Shown here: in pieces, positions 1-9,041 of the stretch | Layout of the letters: every line of letters starts with the position of its first letter | Position numbering within the stretch: the first letter of the stretch is position 1 | From: Candidatus Thorarchaeota archaeon | Lineage (GTDB): Archaea > Asgardarchaeota > Thorarchaeia > Thorarchaeales > Thorarchaeaceae | Direction of reading: 5' to 3' | DNA length: 64,000 bases | Assembly: GCA_029855935.1 (NCBI GenBank) | Contig: JAGSHN010000005.1 | Coordinates: forward strand, 62,001 to 126,000 | Made by a program: the position numbers and the translations under genes | Notes under the pieces: model-generated | Told to the model about the DNA's origin: nothing | The model's input: the letters and a program-made list of their open reading frames with translations, nothing else | The model's database searches: none

Positions 1-966
1 CAGATCAGGAATTGGATGTGTCATATCGTCCTGTGGCATAGACAGAATTGGCATCTGGGTGATTGTGCCCTTGCGACCGTGGATACGTCCAGCACGCTCG
101 TAGATTGTACTCAAGTCAGTGTAGAGATAACCGGGATAGCCGCGTCGCCCTGGCACCTCTGACCTAGCGGCGCTAATCTCGCGAAGAGCCTCGGCATAGT
201 TTGTCATATCAGTCAAGATGACGAGAACGTGCATGTCTGACTCGTAGGCCAAATACTCAGCTGCAGTGAGTGCTGCGCGAGGCGTGATGATACGCTCGAT
301 TGCAGGGTCGTTTGCGAGGTTAAGGAACAGTGCTGTGTGCTCAAGAGCGCCAGTTTCCTGAAATGAGGATATGAAGTACTGGGCCTCGGTGGCAGTGATT
401 CCCATCGCCGCAAAGACTATTGCGAACTCGCTCTCCTCGCCGGGAATCTTGGCCTGTCTCACAATCTGGGCTGCGATGCGGTTATGGGGCAGTCCAGAGC
501 CAGAGAATATGGGCAGCTTCTGTCCCCGGACCAGCGTGTTGAGGCCGTCAATGACAGAGAGGCCAGTCTGAATAGGCTGACGGGGATACTGTCGGGCGTA
601 GGGGTTGATTGGGGACCCGTAGATGTCCCAGTGATCCTCTGCTGTGAGCGGTGGCCCTCTGTCAAGGGGGTTGCCCGAGCCATCGAGGACACGACCTAGT
701 ATCTCAGATGATACGGGGAGCTTCAGAGTTTCGCCGATGAAGCGGACTGCGGTGAGCTCGGTGTCAAGTCCGCGAGTCCCCTCAAAGACCTGGATGACCG
801 CCCGCCCTCTTCCTGTTTCGAGCACAGTCCCGGTGAGGGTCTCTCCCGACGGCGCACGTATCTTTACGACCTCGTTGTATGCCACATCGTGAATGTTCTC
901 CACAACAAGAAGAGGCCCGCTGACATCGGACACCGTGCGATAAGTGATTGTGGTTTCCTTCCTCAT
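1..966 (-). CDS. atpB: A-type ATP synthase subunit B (partial, C-terminus beyond window)
   Basis: Non-catalytic nucleotide-binding subunit of the A1 headpiece of the archaeal A1Ao ATP synthase. The 322 codons present run from the N-terminal barrel into the nucleotide-binding domain; the segments [14 protein letters not shown] and [14 protein letters not shown] are typical of this subunit, which has no canonical P-loop. The gene continues past base 1, so roughly the last 140 residues are missing. ATG at 964-966 is the natural family start. A TATA-like box at 1005-1016 lies about 40 bases upstream, so B may be transcribed on its own. It is separated from subunits F and A by a DNA glycosylase and a membrane protein gene, which is not the usual order. 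Confidence 0.95.
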   Translation of the reverse strand, partial: MRKETTITYRTVSDVSGPLLVVENIHDVAYNEVVKIRAPSGETLTGTVLETGRGRAVIQVFEGTRGLDTELTAVRFIGETLKLPVSSEILGRVLDGSGNPLDRGPPLTAEDHWDIYGSPINPYARQYPRQPIQTGLSVIDGLNTLVRGQKLPIFSGSGLPHNRIAAQIVRQAKIPGEESEFAIVFAAMGITATEAQYFISSFQETGALEHTALFLNLANDPAIERIITPRAALTAAEYLAYESDMHVLVILTDMTNYAEALREISAARSEVPGRRGYPGYLYTDLSTIYERAGRIHGRKGTITQMPILSMPQDDMTHPIPDL

Positions 967-1004
967 ACTAGGCAGCCGTCCCGTGAGTGCAAGCGGTAGT
1001 GACC

Positions 1005-1016
1005 TGTTTTAAGAAT
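1005..1016 (-). promoter_or_regulatory. TATA-like box before ATP synthase subunit B
   Basis: The minus strand reads ATTCTTAAAACA. A start about 25 bases downstream would leave a leader of roughly 20 bases before the ATG at 966. Called from sequence and spacing only. Confidence 0.4.
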
Positions 1017-1041
1017 TGCTCTGTGAAGGAAACCATTTGGG

Positions 1042-1560
1042 TCACCACAGCCATATGACTGCAGAGAGGGACACGAATATTGTCAGCACGATTAGCGAAC
1101 GCACAATCAGTCTTTTTCCAGTTCGTTCCATCTCAGGGGACAGATGGGTAAAGTATGTAATTGCTCCCACAAGCACGCATATTGCACAGATTGCAGAGCC
1201 GAATGCATAGACCAGGGGAAGAGTTTCGACATCGGACAGCTTTAGCAGCTGCGCGGGAATGAAGTCCACGTTTGCGAGCAGCAGTGCAATGTTCTCAACA
1301 TCCACGATGGTGCCAAGTATGTTCCCCAGTACATAGAAGACAATTCCGATGATGATTGACCCCTTCGCGGCAGAATCGCTCAGTGTCGAGGCATAGACGA
1401 CCAGCCCTATGACTAGAAAGACATAGTAGAAGCGAACGCAGAGTACGTAGGCCACAACGAGAATGTTGTAGACAGTGTCTACACCGTTGAACGAGGGAAG
1501 AGGCGTGTTCTGCAGCAATGCTCTGAAGATTGGCAGGGCTGGAGAAACCATTGATCTCAC
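1042..1560 (-). CDS. Unrecognised multi-pass membrane protein in the ATP synthase cluster
   Basis: A 172-residue hydrophobic protein with four or five predicted membrane helices: around residues 30-60 (probably two), 68-88, 115-138 and 150-172. It has no charged catalytic motif that I recognise. It starts at a GTG five bases after the UDG stop codon, so the two are probably co-transcribed; an ATG three codons later is an alternative. It sits between ATP synthase subunits A and B. It does not resemble the proteolipid K or subunit I of the Ao sector, so an ATPase role is not supported by its sequence. Function unknown. Confidence 0.7.
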   Translation of the reverse strand: MRSMVSPALPIFRALLQNTPLPSFNGVDTVYNILVVAYVLCVRFYYVFLVIGLVVYASTLSDSAAKGSIIIGIVFYVLGNILGTIVDVENIALLLANVDFIPAQLLKLSDVETLPLVYAFGSAICAICVLVGAITYFTHLSPEMERTGKRLIVRSLIVLTIFVSLSAVIWLW

Positions 1561-1565
1561 AATGA

Positions 1566-2153
1566 CTAGTGCGAAGTGGCGGATATAACCCCCACTCGAA
1601 TCAGCTCCCGTTGTAACACACGAAGGTCGTGGCGTAACAGGTCAAGTATCGTGCGACTTCGGAGCGCGGCTGCAGGATGATACGTCATGAACATCTTCAG
1701 AGAGTCAGCCTCGTAGAATCGTCCGTGCGCCTCAGAAACCCTCCACGGACCAACAACCGAGGAGATAGCCACCCCGCCGAGAAGGACGACGACCTCTGGC
1801 CGAATGATGTCGATCTGATGTAGGAGATATGGCAGGCATCGTTCGATCTCGCTAGCCGCTGGAGCCCGATTGCGCGGAGGACGGCATTTCAATACCGACG
1901 TTATGAAGACATCACTGCGGTCAATGCCTATCTCACCCAGTAGCTCTGTCAGGAGCCTACCAGAACGCCCTACGAAGGGTCGGCCAGTTTCATCTTCCCT
2001 TGCGCCCGGGGCCTCTCCCACCATCATGATCCTCGCCTCGGCCGGTCCCTCGCCAGGTACCGCGTGCTTCCGTGACGCACTCAGAGGGCATAGGCTGCAC
2101 TCACGCATGTGTTGATGAAGTTGCTCAAGGGCATCAGTACGACGGGTCATCAT
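1566..2153 (-). CDS. Type-4 uracil-DNA glycosylase
   Basis: Removes uracil from DNA, the product of cytosine deamination, to begin base excision repair. The 195-residue protein has the four cysteines of the iron-sulfur cluster (CSLC at 19-22, then one in VLKCRPP and one in IERCLPY), motif A GEAPGAREDETGRPFVG and motif B HPAAALR. Length and motifs fit family 4 UDG of archaea and thermophilic bacteria. A TATA-like CTTATTAC about 25 bases upstream suggests a nearly leaderless transcript from one of two adjacent ATG codons. It lies between ATP synthase subunits A and B, an unusual place for a repair gene. Confidence 0.93.
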   Translation of the reverse strand: MMTRRTDALEQLHQHMRECSLCPLSASRKHAVPGEGPAEARIMMVGEAPGAREDETGRPFVGRSGRLLTELLGEIGIDRSDVFITSVLKCRPPRNRAPAASEIERCLPYLLHQIDIIRPEVVVLLGGVAISSVVGPWRVSEAHGRFYEADSLKMFMTYHPAAALRSRTILDLLRHDLRVLQRELIRVGVISATSH

Positions 2154-2200
2154 CAGACATTATTGAACGGCCAGTAATAAGGACAGAGTGATTGTGTCCA

Positions 2201-4006
2201 TCACTGTACGTCCAGAGGAGTCGCGCTCGACATCGATAACTCTTGGAAGAGTGACTCGAACTCCTGTTCCATCTTCTTCTCAATGGAGTCCATTATACCG
2301 TCAAAGCTGTCCCACGGCGCAATCTTCATACGTGCTATGTTGTCAAGGACACTGAACTCGAGTATTCGCCGAACTGTAGCACCTATCTCCACAGCCTTGG
2401 TCATCTTGCGTGCAAAGTTGATGATGATCCTGAGCATTCTGTAGGTCTTCCTTATTGGGCAGTACGTGTCAATCTCATGAAGCGCACTCTGAGTCAGAAA
2501 GTCTTCCTTTATCATCCGCGCGGCCTCCAGAGTCGCGCGCTCCGACTCTGGCAACGCATCGGGGCCAACAAGCTGGACTATCTCTCTCAGCTCTTGGTCC
2601 TTCTGCAGAATCGCCATAGCCTCACGCACGAGATCGGGCCAGTCAGGACCCAAGTGCTCCTTGTGCCACTTCTCAAGATTGGCCATGTACAATGAGTAGC
2701 TCGTCAGGGTGTTGATGGCTGGAAAGAATCTCCGGGCGGCGAGGTCCTTGTCCAATGCCCAGAAGACCTTGACGACTCGAAGAGTGGCCTGTGTGACCGG
2801 TTCTGAGAAGTCGCCCCCAGGGGGAGAAACAGCACCACAGATTGTGACTGAGCCAAGACGGTCGTCTGACCCGAGAACTCTCATATGCCCCGCACGCTCA
2901 TAGAACTGAGCAAGACGTGACCCGAGATACGCAGGATAGCCCTCCTCAGAGGGCAGCTGTCCAAGCCTGCCGGAGATCTCACGGAGCGCCTCAGCCCATC
3001 GGGAGGTAGAGTCTGCCATAAGGGCGACATCATAGCCCTGGTCACGGAAATACTCGGCAATGGTGGCTCCTACATATATTGAGGCTTCCCGCGCGGCGAC
3101 AGGCATATTGGACGTATTGGCTATGAGGACCGTTCGCTCCATCAGAGGACGCCCACTCTGCGGGTCCTTCAGCTGGGGCCATTCCTCAAGCGCCTCAGTC
3201 ATCTCATTCCCGCGTTCGCCACACCCAACATATACAACGACTTGAGCATCAGCCCACTTTGCGAACTGATGAAGAGTGACTGTCTTGCCAGTCCCAAATC
3301 CCCCGGGGATTGCGCCCGTACCACCCTTTGCTTGCGGCATAAACGTGTCAATGACGCGCTGACCTGTAATGAGGGGGGTGTCCATAGGGACTCGTTCCTT
3401 GAACGGTCGCCCGACACGGACAGGGGTGCGCTGCATCATAATGACATCATGCACATCACCCACTGCATCCTTGACTCTGCAGATTGTATCGACCACCGTA
3501 TAGTCACCCTCATCGACGATCTCAACAATCTCGCCCTCCACACCGAGAGGTATCATTATTCTCGACGTGATTATTCCAGTCTCAGGGACCTCTCCGATGA
3601 TGTCGCCGGGAACAACTTTGTCCCCCACCTTGACAGTGGGATGGAAATGCCATTTCTTCTTCTTGTCGAGACCCTCGACAGTCAGCCCACGTGAGATGAA
3701 GTCCCCAGACATCTTCTTGAGCTCTGGGAGAGGACGCTGAATGCCGTCATATATGGAACCAAGAAGGCCGGGGCCCAGTTCCACTGAGAGAAGGCCACCT
3801 GTGGCAATGACGGGTTCGCCGGGGGCGACTCCGGAGGTCTCCTCATAGACCTGAGTGGTGAACTCCTCCTCACCCACCTCGATCACTTCGCCGATCAGCT
3901 TCTCGTGCCCCACATGGACAACCTCATACATCTTGATACCGTAAATCCCACTGCATCGCACTACAGGCCCAGAGATACTCTCAATGCGTCCCACTCTCTC
4001 GTTCAT
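2201..4006 (-). CDS. atpA: A-type ATP synthase catalytic subunit A
   Basis: Catalytic subunit of the A1 sector, which makes or hydrolyses ATP at the A/B interface. From ATG 4006 it is 601 residues, normal for the family. N-terminal barrel NERVGRIESISGPVV, the bulge domain, P-loop GGFGTGKT at about residues 235-242, GERGNEM, and [18 protein letters not shown] are all present. The P-loop differs from the usual GPFGSGKT at two places. The open frame runs 34 codons further upstream, but that part overlaps subunit F and looks unlike the family. GGTGAT ends about seven bases before ATG 4006, supporting this start. Subunit F ends 25 bases upstream. Confidence 0.96.
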   Translation of the reverse strand: MNERVGRIESISGPVVRCSGIYGIKMYEVVHVGHEKLIGEVIEVGEEEFTTQVYEETSGVAPGEPVIATGGLLSVELGPGLLGSIYDGIQRPLPELKKMSGDFISRGLTVEGLDKKKKWHFHPTVKVGDKVVPGDIIGEVPETGIITSRIMIPLGVEGEIVEIVDEGDYTVVDTICRVKDAVGDVHDVIMMQRTPVRVGRPFKERVPMDTPLITGQRVIDTFMPQAKGGTGAIPGGFGTGKTVTLHQFAKWADAQVVVYVGCGERGNEMTEALEEWPQLKDPQSGRPLMERTVLIANTSNMPVAAREASIYVGATIAEYFRDQGYDVALMADSTSRWAEALREISGRLGQLPSEEGYPAYLGSRLAQFYERAGHMRVLGSDDRLGSVTICGAVSPPGGDFSEPVTQATLRVVKVFWALDKDLAARRFFPAINTLTSYSLYMANLEKWHKEHLGPDWPDLVREAMAILQKDQELREIVQLVGPDALPESERATLEAARMIKEDFLTQSALHEIDTYCPIRKTYRMLRIIINFARKMTKAVEIGATVRRILEFSVLDNIARMKIAPWDSFDGIMDSIEKKMEQEFESLFQELSMSSATPLDVQ

Positions 4007-4031
4007 CGATTCTATCACCACGGCGGGGGAG

Positions 4032-4355
4032 TCATATGTCGATCTCGATACCAACTGCGCGGCGCACCAACTCCTTGAGGACCTTCTCGTATGCGCCAGT
4101 GGAGCCACTGCGATCGGGAATGAGCACTATGACCGGCACCGGTGACACAGACAGTTCGAGTATGGTCTTCTCGACCGTCTTTGCAAGAGGCTCGGTGATT
4201 ATTATCAGCCCCATATCGGGGTCACGAAAGTAGTCCACTAGGGCCTCTCGTGTCTCGTCCGGGTTGGACGGTATCGTTGACTCCTTGACACCAGCCATTC
4301 TGAATCCGATGACTGTATCACGGTCACCGATAACTGCGATCTTGTCATTTATCAT
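4032..4355 (-). CDS. atpF: A-type ATP synthase subunit F
   Basis: Small central-stalk subunit that couples rotation to the A1 head. INDKIAVIGDRDTVIGFRMAG followed by a Rossmann-like fold and GLIIITE is diagnostic. The chosen start, ATG 4355, gives 107 residues and matches the family N-terminus. In-frame ATGs at 4394 and 4403 would add 13 or 16 poorly conserved residues. It lies just upstream of subunit A in the conserved F-A order and 32 bases after pyrI when the longest form is considered. Confidence 0.92.
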   Translation of the reverse strand: MINDKIAVIGDRDTVIGFRMAGVKESTIPSNPDETREALVDYFRDPDMGLIIITEPLAKTVEKTILELSVSPVPVIVLIPDRSGSTGAYEKVLKELVRRAVGIEIDI

Positions 4356-4435
4356 AGGTGGACCCGCACCACAGTTGCGTCTTGCAGGTTCCATAGGCGT
4401 CATGATAAAAACAATTTGGATTGGCGAAGTTCAGC

Positions 4436-4930
4436 TCACCGTTCCGTGAACTGACGGATGATCTCTTCCTCGTCCACTATTGTCCAGCAGTACAGGCACT
4501 TCAGGCGGGTTGGCTTTCGAGAGATCACCTGATACTTGGCAATGATGGGTTCTCGAGGCTCGTTTGTTATGCAACGGGTATTGGGACAGACCACAATGTC
4601 CGTAATCAGGTCAGGGAGCCGGACTCTGTTCTTCTCGACCACCTTTGCATCGCGGATTATGTTGATCGTCGCCTCAGGCGCAACTAGGGCGATCTTTGCC
4701 ACCTCGGGCGTTTCGAGAAACCGGTCCTCAAGCTTCACGATGTCCTTCTGACCTATTCGCGAGCTGGATATGTTCATAGCGATTGTAACTATGCTGCCCT
4801 CCTTTCCGGTGATGCCGAGAATCTGGAGGACTTCGAGGGCATGCCCGGCGCGAATATGATCGATGACAGTACCGTTGTTTATCTTCACAATACGGATATT
4901 GCCTATCTTCTCGCTGCTCAAGGGCCTCAC
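4436..4930 (-). CDS. pyrI: Aspartate carbamoyltransferase regulatory chain
   Basis: Regulatory subunit of aspartate transcarbamoylase, the committed step of pyrimidine synthesis; it binds the nucleotide effectors and bridges catalytic trimers. It has 164 residues, with the allosteric domain first (KINNGTVIDHI, LEVLQILGITGKEG) and a zinc domain last, with C115, C120, C145 and C148. It starts at a GTG at 4930, consistent with a leaderless transcript from the TATA-like box at 4951-4960. The catalytic chain PyrB is not in this window, but dihydroorotase is at 49.7 kb. It appears to head the ATP synthase F-A operon. Confidence 0.95.
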   Translation of the reverse strand: MRPLSSEKIGNIRIVKINNGTVIDHIRAGHALEVLQILGITGKEGSIVTIAMNISSSRIGQKDIVKLEDRFLETPEVAKIALVAPEATINIIRDAKVVEKNRVRLPDLITDIVVCPNTRCITNEPREPIIAKYQVISRKPTRLKCLYCWTIVDEEEIIRQFTER

Positions 4931-4950
4931 ACCGTGTTGGTCGCAGCAGA

Positions 4951-4960
4951 CACTATATGT
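4951..4960 (-). promoter_or_regulatory. TATA-like box for pyrI-atpFA
   Basis: The minus strand reads ACATATAGTG. Its centre is about 25 bases before the GTG start of pyrI, pointing to a leaderless mRNA. Divergent from the SRP54 promoter. Confidence 0.4.
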
Positions 4961-5044
4961 GACCGGCTGAGCAAACTCAGAGCTGCATTGGATTTATGGC
5001 TTGTGCAGCAACACAGCCGAGCATCACCATAACAGAACCGAAGG

Positions 5045-5053
5045 TTGATATGT
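5045..5053 (+). promoter_or_regulatory. TATA-like box for SRP54
   Basis: TTGATATGT lies about 45 bases before the SRP54 ATG. A Shine-Dalgarno match GGTGAT sits seven bases upstream of the ATG at 5094. Confidence 0.35.
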
Positions 5054-5093
5054 GGAGTCTAGAGAGGTCGAGGAGAAGACTGGTGATTGACCG

Positions 5094-6437
5094 ATGGTAC
5101 TAGAGAGTCTTGGCAGGGCGCTCAACTCGGCACTGAAGAAACTCTTTGGAGCCAGCGTTATCGATGAGGAGCTCGTAAAGGAGCTGGTGAGGGATATTCA
5201 GAGGGCCCTCCTGCAGGCCGATGTCGATGTCAACCTGGTGATGGAGATAACAAAGCGAGTCCAGGAGCAGGCCCTCGCGGAAACCCTGCCAAGAGGCATC
5301 TCGAGAAGAGAGCATATCGTGCGAGTCGTCTGGGACGCCCTTGCTCACTTTCTGGGAGAGAAGGCCGTGCCGCTGACCATACATCCAGGCCGGCCCAATG
5401 TGATAATGCTCGTCGGTATTCAGGGATCAGGGAAGACCACGACAGTGGGGAAGCTTGCACGGTACTATCAGAAGAGGGGCATCAAGACTGGAGTAGTCTG
5501 CGCGGACAACTTCCGTCCGGGAGCATACGACCAGCTCAGACAGCTGGCCGAACGATCACACGTTCCCTTCTACGGTGATGAGAGAGAGAAGAATGCCGTG
5601 AAACTCGCCAAGCGCGGCGTTGAGGAGATGAAGAAGAAGGGAATCGAGCTAATCCTCGTTGACACCTCTGGTAGGCATCGTGAGGAAACCGGTCTAATCA
5701 AAGAGATGCGGGACATAGCCAAGGCAATCAAGCCACAGGAGATAATCCTCGTAATTGATGGGACTCTGGGGCAACAGGCTGGCGCACAGGCTGCCGCATT
5801 CAAGAGGGCCACTGACATCGGATCAATAATAGTGACGAAACTGGACGGTGGCGCCAAGGGCGGCGGTGCACTCTCTGCCGTCGCGGCGACCGGTGCGCCC
5901 ATCAAGTTCATCGGCGTCGGAGAGGGGATGGATGCGATAGAGCCCTTCAACCCGACCAAGTTTGCAGGCCGTCTGCTCGGGATGTCGGACATCCGGGGAC
6001 TCATTGAGAAGGTCCGAGAGGCGCAAGTTGAATTTGACGAGGACGCGGCCAAGCGTCTGATGAAGGGGCAGTTCACACTGACGGATATGATGGCCCAGCT
6101 GAGGCAACTCAAGAAGATGGGGCCCATCGGAAAGGTGATGGAGATGCTGGGTCTGAAATACAAGCTGCCTGAGGATGTGGCTCAGTTGCAGGAGCAGACC
6201 CTACGGAAGTTCGAAGTCATAATGAACTCGATGACCAGAGAGGAACTCGACAACCCCAAGATCATCAAGTCGTCACGGATTCAGAGGATAGCCCGAGGGT
6301 CGGGGACCTCACCTCAGGACGTGAGAGAGCTGCTCAAGCAATATGAGCAGATGAAGAAGTTGATGAAGAGCCTCGGAAAGCAGCGTCGCGGCAGGAGAGG
6401 CGGGTTCCCAGCGATTCCGGGCCTACCGGGGATGTAG
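5094..6437 (+). CDS. srp54: Signal recognition particle 54 kDa protein
   Basis: GTPase that binds 7S RNA and signal peptides and targets ribosomes to the membrane with FtsY. It has 447 residues: helical N domain (1-95), G domain with GIQGSGKTT at 108-116, VDTSGRHR and TKLDGGAKGGGALS, then an M domain ending in a basic segment and a methionine-, glycine- and proline-rich tail. The length and domain order are typical of archaea. GGTGAT upstream supports the ATG. It begins a plus-strand run with trmY eight bases downstream. Confidence 0.97.
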   Translation: MVLESLGRALNSALKKLFGASVIDEELVKELVRDIQRALLQADVDVNLVMEITKRVQEQALAETLPRGISRREHIVRVVWDALAHFLGEKAVPLTIHPGRPNVIMLVGIQGSGKTTTVGKLARYYQKRGIKTGVVCADNFRPGAYDQLRQLAERSHVPFYGDEREKNAVKLAKRGVEEMKKKGIELILVDTSGRHREETGLIKEMRDIAKAIKPQEIILVIDGTLGQQAGAQAAAFKRATDIGSIIVTKLDGGAKGGGALSAVAATGAPIKFIGVGEGMDAIEPFNPTKFAGRLLGMSDIRGLIEKVREAQVEFDEDAAKRLMKGQFTLTDMMAQLRQLKKMGPIGKVMEMLGLKYKLPEDVAQLQEQTLRKFEVIMNSMTREELDNPKIIKSSRIQRIARGSGTSPQDVRELLKQYEQMKKLMKSLGKQRRGRRGGFPAIPGLPGM

Positions 6438-6445
6438 CATTCAAC

Positions 6446-7036
6446 ATGTCAGTCCGGCGGTTCGTCCTGTGCCTAGAGAGTCTCCGACTAGAATGGGACG
6501 CCATCAGACGCGGAGACAATCCTCGGGATGTTGTGGTGGCCTGCCGGTGTGTGAACGCAGGGCTCTTTGTGTCAAAGGATATCCGTAGGGATGTGGAGGT
6601 GGTCGTACTGTATGGCCTTGCCGATGACCTGACGGGCATAGTCTTTCCAGGGGATGGGCTGAGAAGGGTGTCACCGGACGAGAGGTCGATATCTTTCTTC
6701 CTCAAGAAGGCCAGTGAGCGTGCGGTTGACGTTGACCACGGGAGAACGAGGCGGCTTGACAACGGAATCATTGTGATCCACAGCGACATCGATACACTAG
6801 CACAAGAGTGGAGTCGTTCTGGCCTCTATGTTGTAGTCCCTAGAAGCGATTCCTCAGGCATGGGTATTACGAGATTCCATGGGACGTTCGTCGTAGGGGT
6901 CAGTGGGACCATCTTCGAGGCATTAGTCAACCACCAAGAGGCCCAGCGAATCGTTGGTAACCATAGTCCAGAGAGATGGATTGTGGAGATTAATTGGCGG
7001 GCGGACCGCGTCCAAGGGATGACTTCGGAAATTTGA
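6446..7036 (+). CDS. trmY: tRNA (pseudouridine54-N1)-methyltransferase TrmY
   Basis: SPOUT-family enzyme that methylates pseudouridine 54 in the T-loop of archaeal tRNAs, using S-adenosylmethionine. The 196-residue protein carries the family segments RCVNAGLFVSKDIRRDVEV and SPDERSISFFLKKA. The C-terminus (WIVEINWRADRVQ) is less typical than the start. It lies eight bases after SRP54 and is probably co-transcribed with it. Confidence 0.88.
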   Translation: MSVRRFVLCLESLRLEWDAIRRGDNPRDVVVACRCVNAGLFVSKDIRRDVEVVVLYGLADDLTGIVFPGDGLRRVSPDERSISFFLKKASERAVDVDHGRTRRLDNGIIVIHSDIDTLAQEWSRSGLYVVVPRSDSSGMGITRFHGTFVVGVSGTIFEALVNHQEAQRIVGNHSPERWIVEINWRADRVQGMTSEI

Positions 7037-7088
7037 TAATGGAACGCTCTTAGAGTGTCGCGAGCAAGCCTTCTGGGCGTGAGTACCC

Positions 7089-8264
7089 GTGCCGACAAAT
7101 GTGTCACCCGAATTTGACCGCCAGCGTCAGATATACGAGGACACAGAGGATCTTGAGCAGAGGATAATAGAGCTTCAGAAGCTGCTCGCACTGGCGCCCA
7201 ATCACAAGGGCGCAGAACGTATGATTGCCGACTACCGGAAGAAGCTCGCGAAGCTGAAGGCCGAGCTTGAGAAGCGTCGTGAACAAGAGAGAGCAAGGAG
7301 GAGCGCGGCCGCTGCAGAGGGCGCGATAAGGAAGGAGGGAGCTGGTCAGGTCTGCCTCATTGGCGTGACCAATAGTGGTAAGTCGACACTCATCAATGCG
7401 GTCACGAATGCGGAACTCGAGGTTGCGGACTATCCTTTTGCGACCTCCGTGCCCATCCCCGCCATGATGGCCTACGAGGACATCAGCATTCAGCTGGTCG
7501 AGCTCCCAGGTCTATTCGAGGGCAGCTATGACTCCAGTATCGGAAGACAAGCACTCGCACTGGCGCGCAACACGGACCTCATTGCAATAGTTGTTGATCT
7601 ATCCCAGGACATAGAGTCACAGATGAAGATAATCCTTGGAGAGCTTGATAGGGCACGAATCAGACTGAATCGCGAGAGGAGCGCCGTGAGGGTGGAGCGT
7701 ACCGGGACGGGGGGAATCATGGTCTATGGTGTCCATAACTTTGAGGGGACGCGCGAGGAGGTTGTCGAGTTTCTCAAGAGCCGCAAAATCAACAACATAA
7801 TTGTGCGATTCCAGAAGCCAGCTACATTTGAGAACTTGATTGATGCGCTCGACTCGAGCGTGGTGTTCGTCCGTGCCATGATCATTGCAACGAAGGGAGA
7901 TATGCCCGGCTCGAGGGAGCGTTTTGAGGAGCTGAGGGCCAAGTATGGCAATAGGTTCGACATAGTTCCCGTCAGTGCTCTGAGAGGAGAGAATCTCGAC
8001 GTAATGAAGGACGCCCTCTTCGACCACCTAGACATCCTCAGGGTATATACCAAGGCACCAGGCAGGAAGAAGGAGGACAAACCTATAGTCCTGCCAGAGG
8101 GATCTGTCGTGGAGGACGCGGCAGCCAAGGTACACAAGGAACTCTTTGTCAAGCGATTCAGGATGGCAATACTGTATCGAGAGAATGATAGAATCAAGAG
8201 AAGGCAGGTCGGCCTGAGCTATCCCCTACGGGATGGCGATGTTCTTCAGTTGCTTCACAGGTGA
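7089..8264 (+). CDS. DRG/Obg-family GTPase with TGS domain
   Basis: A 391-residue GTP-binding protein of the DRG family, which associates with translating ribosomes. It has an N-terminal coiled coil (about 15-75), G1 GVTNSGKST at 92-100, and a C-terminal TGS domain ending YPLRDGDVLQLLHR. Two G motifs are off consensus: G3 reads ELPGLFEG, with Glu in place of Asp, and G4 reads ATKGD rather than NKxD. The start is GTG at 7089. The neighbours are tRNA modification genes (TrmY before, TrmJ-like after), consistent with a translation-related role (inference). Confidence 0.9.
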   Translation: MPTNVSPEFDRQRQIYEDTEDLEQRIIELQKLLALAPNHKGAERMIADYRKKLAKLKAELEKRREQERARRSAAAAEGAIRKEGAGQVCLIGVTNSGKSTLINAVTNAELEVADYPFATSVPIPAMMAYEDISIQLVELPGLFEGSYDSSIGRQALALARNTDLIAIVVDLSQDIESQMKIILGELDRARIRLNRERSAVRVERTGTGGIMVYGVHNFEGTREEVVEFLKSRKINNIIVRFQKPATFENLIDALDSSVVFVRAMIIATKGDMPGSRERFEELRAKYGNRFDIVPVSALRGENLDVMKDALFDHLDILRVYTKAPGRKKEDKPIVLPEGSVVEDAAAKVHKELFVKRFRMAILYRENDRIKRRQVGLSYPLRDGDVLQLLHR

Positions 8265-8303
8265 GCCCTCTGTGGTCCGTGTGTATAGAAGAGGCGCTGT
8301 AAT

Positions 8304-9041
8304 ATGAGCGTGCTGTCCAATGTGATTGTTGTCCTAGTCGAGCCCGAGTCGCCGGGGAATGTTGGATTCACGGCGAGGGCAATGGCCAACTTTGGAGTGG
8401 ACAAACTCAGAGTGGTTGGTAGCGACCCTAGAAACGAGGACGAGGCAATCATGTTCTCAGTCCACGCCAACAACATCCTTCAGTCGGCTCAAATCTATCC
8501 AACGTTGAACGAGGCGATCTCAGATGTTGACATTGCTTGGGCGGCCACAGCAAGAGCAGGAGGCGATCTCAGTGTCACAAGGGTGGTGGTGCCGCTGGAA
8601 GAGCTCCCCAGTCCACGCAGTCTGCCCGGACGCGTTGCCCTCGTATTCGGGAGAGAGAGCAGTGGACTGACGACCGAAGAGATTCTCTCCTGCGATATCA
8701 CATTTACAATACCAACATCATCCAGATATAGGAGTCTCAATCTCAGCCACGCTGTTGCGGTGACTCTGTATCAGCTCTACCTGAGGGCCACGTCTGAAGA
8801 GGAGGACATTGAGCAGGTGGCTCACAGACTGGCCTCAAGAGATTCACGCGAGCAAGTATGTGAGTTCTTTGATGAGATTGTCGACGCCATACCTCTGAAA
8901 GACTACCGTAAGCCCATAGCAAAGCAGGTGTTTCGAAACGTCGTGGGCAGATCCTTTCTGACTGGTCGCGAGGTCACAACACTGACTGGCGTCATCAGGA
9001 AGATGAGAAACTACATCCTGAAGTGCAGTCAACGGGATTAG
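8304..9041 (+). CDS. TrmJ-like tRNA 2'-O-methyltransferase (SpoU/SPOUT)
   Basis: A 245-residue methyltransferase related to TrmJ, which methylates the ribose at position 32 of tRNA. The SpoU motifs are clear: ESPGNVGFTARAMANFG near the start, VALVFGRESSGLT and SLNLSHAVAVTLYQL. Substrate position is inferred from the family. ATG 8304 fits the family. The stop overlaps the L10e stop by four bases on the opposite strand (9038-9041), so these two genes converge with no spacer. Confidence 0.9.
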   Translation: MSVLSNVIVVLVEPESPGNVGFTARAMANFGVDKLRVVGSDPRNEDEAIMFSVHANNILQSAQIYPTLNEAISDVDIAWAATARAGGDLSVTRVVVPLEELPSPRSLPGRVALVFGRESSGLTTEEILSCDITFTIPTSSRYRSLNLSHAVAVTLYQLYLRATSEEEDIEQVAHRLASRDSREQVCEFFDEIVDAIPLKDYRKPIAKQVFRNVVGRSFLTGREVTTLTGVIRKMRNYILKCSQRD

